Shown piece after piece: positions 6,166 through 7,002 of a stretch of DNA of 7,002 nucleotides. The DNA lies in the NCBI GenBank assembly GCA_047920935.1, contig JBLRXD010000241.1, positions 1 to 7,002 of the forward strand. Reading direction: 5' to 3'. Origin of the DNA: UBA7803 sp047920935 (GTDB lineage: Bacteria > Pseudomonadota > Gammaproteobacteria > Pseudomonadales > Azotimanducaceae). The position numbers were made by a program, and so were the translations under genes. Each line of letters begins with the position of its first letter. Within the stretch, counting starts at the first letter, position 1. The notes beneath the pieces are model-generated. The model did no database searches. It saw nothing but the letters and a program-made list of their open reading frames with translations, and was not told the DNA's origin.

Positions 6166-6184
6166 ACCGCCCAACCGCAGCGAC

Positions 6185-6628
6185 ATGCTGAAAAAGCGTT
6201 ACCGCATTGATCTGCCGGCGCACATGGCCGAGTGCGACGCCAACTACGCGCGCCTGATGAAACTGTTCCCGGCGTTACGGGAAGAAGACGTCAGCGCGTT
6301 CGCCGTGGTGCTGGGCGAGCGGCCCTACCAGGTCAGGCTGGAGGTCGTTGAGCGTGGCCCGTACACCACGCTGATCGAGTTGCTGCAATTGCCGGAAGGC
6401 CCTTGGAACTCGTTGCCGCGGATGCTGGTGCGGTTGTATCACGACGCGCGCAGCGCCGAGGTGGTGGAATGCCATCGCGCCCGTCACTTCCGGCCCCGGT
6501 ACGAGTACCCCAACGAGCACATGCACCTGCCGGACGAGAAAGCCCAGGTGAATCGTTTTCTCACCGAGTTCCTGTCCTGGTGCTTGCGCCACGGCGTGGC
6601 GACCACGGAGCCGGTTCCCGCGGGATGA
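6185..6628 (+). CDS. yqiB: DUF1249 family protein (YqiB-like)
   Basis: This 147-residue soluble protein has no signal or membrane segment and belongs to DUF1249; E. coli YqiB has about 140 residues. Shared family features are the start MLKKRYRIDLP, the YTTLIEL segment, SLPRMLVRLYHDARSAEV, the RYEYPNEHMHLPDEKAQVN segment (conserved Tyr-Pro-Asn, His, Asp-Glu-Lys and Gln-Asn positions), and FL..FLSWCLRHG near the end. No biochemical activity is established for the family to my knowledge, and no catalytic motif is evident. The ATG at 6185 matches the family N-terminus, although the Shine-Dalgarno is poor. Its stop overlaps an ATG (ATGA at 6625-6628) and cpdA begins just downstream, the same neighbour as in E. 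coli, so the two are likely co-transcribed. The usual nudF neighbour is absent. Confidence 0.9.
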   Translation: MLKKRYRIDLPAHMAECDANYARLMKLFPALREEDVSAFAVVLGERPYQVRLEVVERGPYTTLIELLQLPEGPWNSLPRMLVRLYHDARSAEVVECHRARHFRPRYEYPNEHMHLPDEKAQVNRFLTEFLSWCLRHGVATTEPVPAG

Positions 6629-6675
6629 GGCGCCTGGCGGCGTGTCCCGGATGGCTGCGCAGCGAGGGCGATTGA
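6625..6675 (+). other. Possible 16-codon coupling ORF between yqiB and cpdA
   Basis: An ATG at 6625 overlaps the yqiB stop as ATGA and opens a 16-codon frame (MRRLAACPGWLRSEGD) ending at TGA 6673-6675. That stop overlaps the candidate cpdA TTG start (TTGA at 6672-6675). Such a chain could pass ribosomes from yqiB to cpdA. No strong Shine-Dalgarno precedes it (GGAG at 6607-6610 is 14 nt away), so it may be fortuitous. Confidence 0.2.
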
Positions 6676-7002
6676 AACCCGTGGGCCAAGGCAATTCGCC
6701 ACACTCGCCACACTCGCCACAAAGGGTATTGCAGATCACCGATACCCATCTGCTGCCCGAGGCGGGAGCAACGCTGATCGGCGTGGATACCGCCGATTCG
6801 CTGCAAGCGGTGCTGCAGCAAGCCCTGGCGGAGCATACCCCGGATGCCATCCTCGCCACCGGCGATCTGGTCCATGACGACCCCACCGGTGCTGGTTATC
6901 AGCGTTTCCGGCGCCTGGTCGGCGGTCTTTATGGGGGCCCCATACTGCATCTGCCGGGCAATCACGATCTCGATCGGCCCATGGCGCCGCTGCTGCGGCC
7001 GC
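6651..7002 (+). CDS. cpdA: 3',5'-cyclic AMP phosphodiesterase CpdA (3'-partial)
   Basis: CpdA (Icc) hydrolyses cAMP to AMP in the cytoplasm and so damps cAMP-receptor regulation. From ATG 6651, 117 residues are visible before the window ends; the full enzyme is about 270, so over half is missing. Metallophosphoesterase motifs are present: VLQITDTHL (Asp31 and His33), ATGDLVHDD (Gly71-Asp72) and LPGNHD (103-106), binding the dinuclear metal centre. The start is uncertain: ATG 6651, TTG 6672 and GTG 6681 are in frame, none with an ideal Shine-Dalgarno; GAGGG at 6664-6668 lies 12 nt before the GTG. The residues before VLQITD include a three-unit SPH/SPH/SPQ repeat and are not conserved in the family. 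It follows yqiB by 22 nt, as in the E. coli nudF-yqiB-cpdA order. Confidence 0.93.
   Translation, partial: MAAQRGRLKPVGQGNSPHSPHSPQRVLQITDTHLLPEAGATLIGVDTADSLQAVLQQALAEHTPDAILATGDLVHDDPTGAGYQRFRRLVGGLYGGPILHLPGNHDLDRPMAPLLRP
6696..6722 (+). repeat. Three tandem 9-bp units at the start of cpdA
   Basis: TCGCCACAC, TCGCCACAC and TCGCCACAA follow each other directly; only the last base of the third unit differs. In the cpdA frame they encode Ser-Pro-His, Ser-Pro-His, Ser-Pro-Gln immediately before the conserved RVLQITD. Since the unit is nine bases, slippage would change protein length without a frameshift. If translation starts at GTG 6681, the repeat makes up most of the N-terminal extension. 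Confidence 0.93.

Larger units (their letters stand above)
5984..6184. other. Intergenic region between tolC and yqiB
   Basis: This 201-nt gap has no credible coding frame. It contains the small perfect hairpin CATTG-CGC-CAATG (5991-6003) just after the tolC stop, a plausible promoter (6057-6085), an imperfect hairpin with GCTG/CAGC and CCG/CGG stems (6102-6120), and a more AT-rich pocket (6131-6165) with the direct repeat TTCAATGG (6138-6145 and 6152-6159). No T-rich intrinsic terminator for tolC was found. Confidence 0.6.

Noticed and set aside
1..7002. Mobile element genes, CRISPR arrays, tRNA, rRNA, defence or biosynthetic clusters
   Set aside because: No transposase or integrase motifs, regularly spaced repeats with unique spacers, tRNA-like cloverleaf or rRNA signatures were seen. 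All sizeable coding regions are explained by conserved housekeeping or metabolic families.

Overview
The window is high-GC chromosomal DNA from a Gram-negative bacterium, most likely a gammaproteobacterium. It carries lipopolysaccharide inner-core genes (hldE, waaA), a TolC outer-membrane channel, and the yqiB-cpdA pair, which accompanies tolC in Escherichia coli and Pseudomonas. I cannot assign a genus. It looks like an ordinary housekeeping region. I found no transposase, phage gene, CRISPR array, tRNA or rRNA, and no convincing undescribed multi-gene system.

Layout: (1) 1-840, plus strand: the 3' part of hldE, covering the end of the heptose-7-phosphate kinase domain and the whole adenylyltransferase domain. 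(2) 841-1088: a non-coding gap filled by a large nested imperfect palindrome. Its outer 32-bp arms reach into the ends of both flanking convergent genes and supply both stop codons. (3) 3066-1089, minus strand: two nearly abutting genes, an FAD-dependent oxidoreductase followed by an aldo/keto reductase. (4) 3067-3142: a short divergent promoter region. (5) 3143-4450, plus: waaA (Kdo transferase). (6) 4550-5983, plus: a TolC-family outer-membrane efflux/secretion channel. (7) 5984-6184: a gap with a plausible sigma70 promoter. (8) 6185-6628, plus: a DUF1249 (YqiB-like) protein. (9) 6651 to the window end, plus: the N-terminal part of cpdA, the 3',5'-cAMP phosphodiesterase, which runs off the edge.

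Functionally, HldE makes the activated precursor of ADP-heptose and WaaA adds Kdo to the lipid A precursor, so both build the LPS inner core. TolC provides the outer-membrane exit duct for tripartite pumps or type I secretion. CpdA lowers cAMP. The FAD oxidoreductase and aldo/keto reductase form a two-gene redox unit of unknown substrate set between the LPS genes. From memory, a similar pair lies between waaA and hldE in Pseudomonas aeruginosa.

The points most worth a second look are the shared-stop palindrome at 831-1098, an in-frame 9-bp triplication at the start of cpdA, a Thr-Asp hexamer repeat in a predicted external loop of TolC, and an ambiguous signal peptide/lipobox in TolC.
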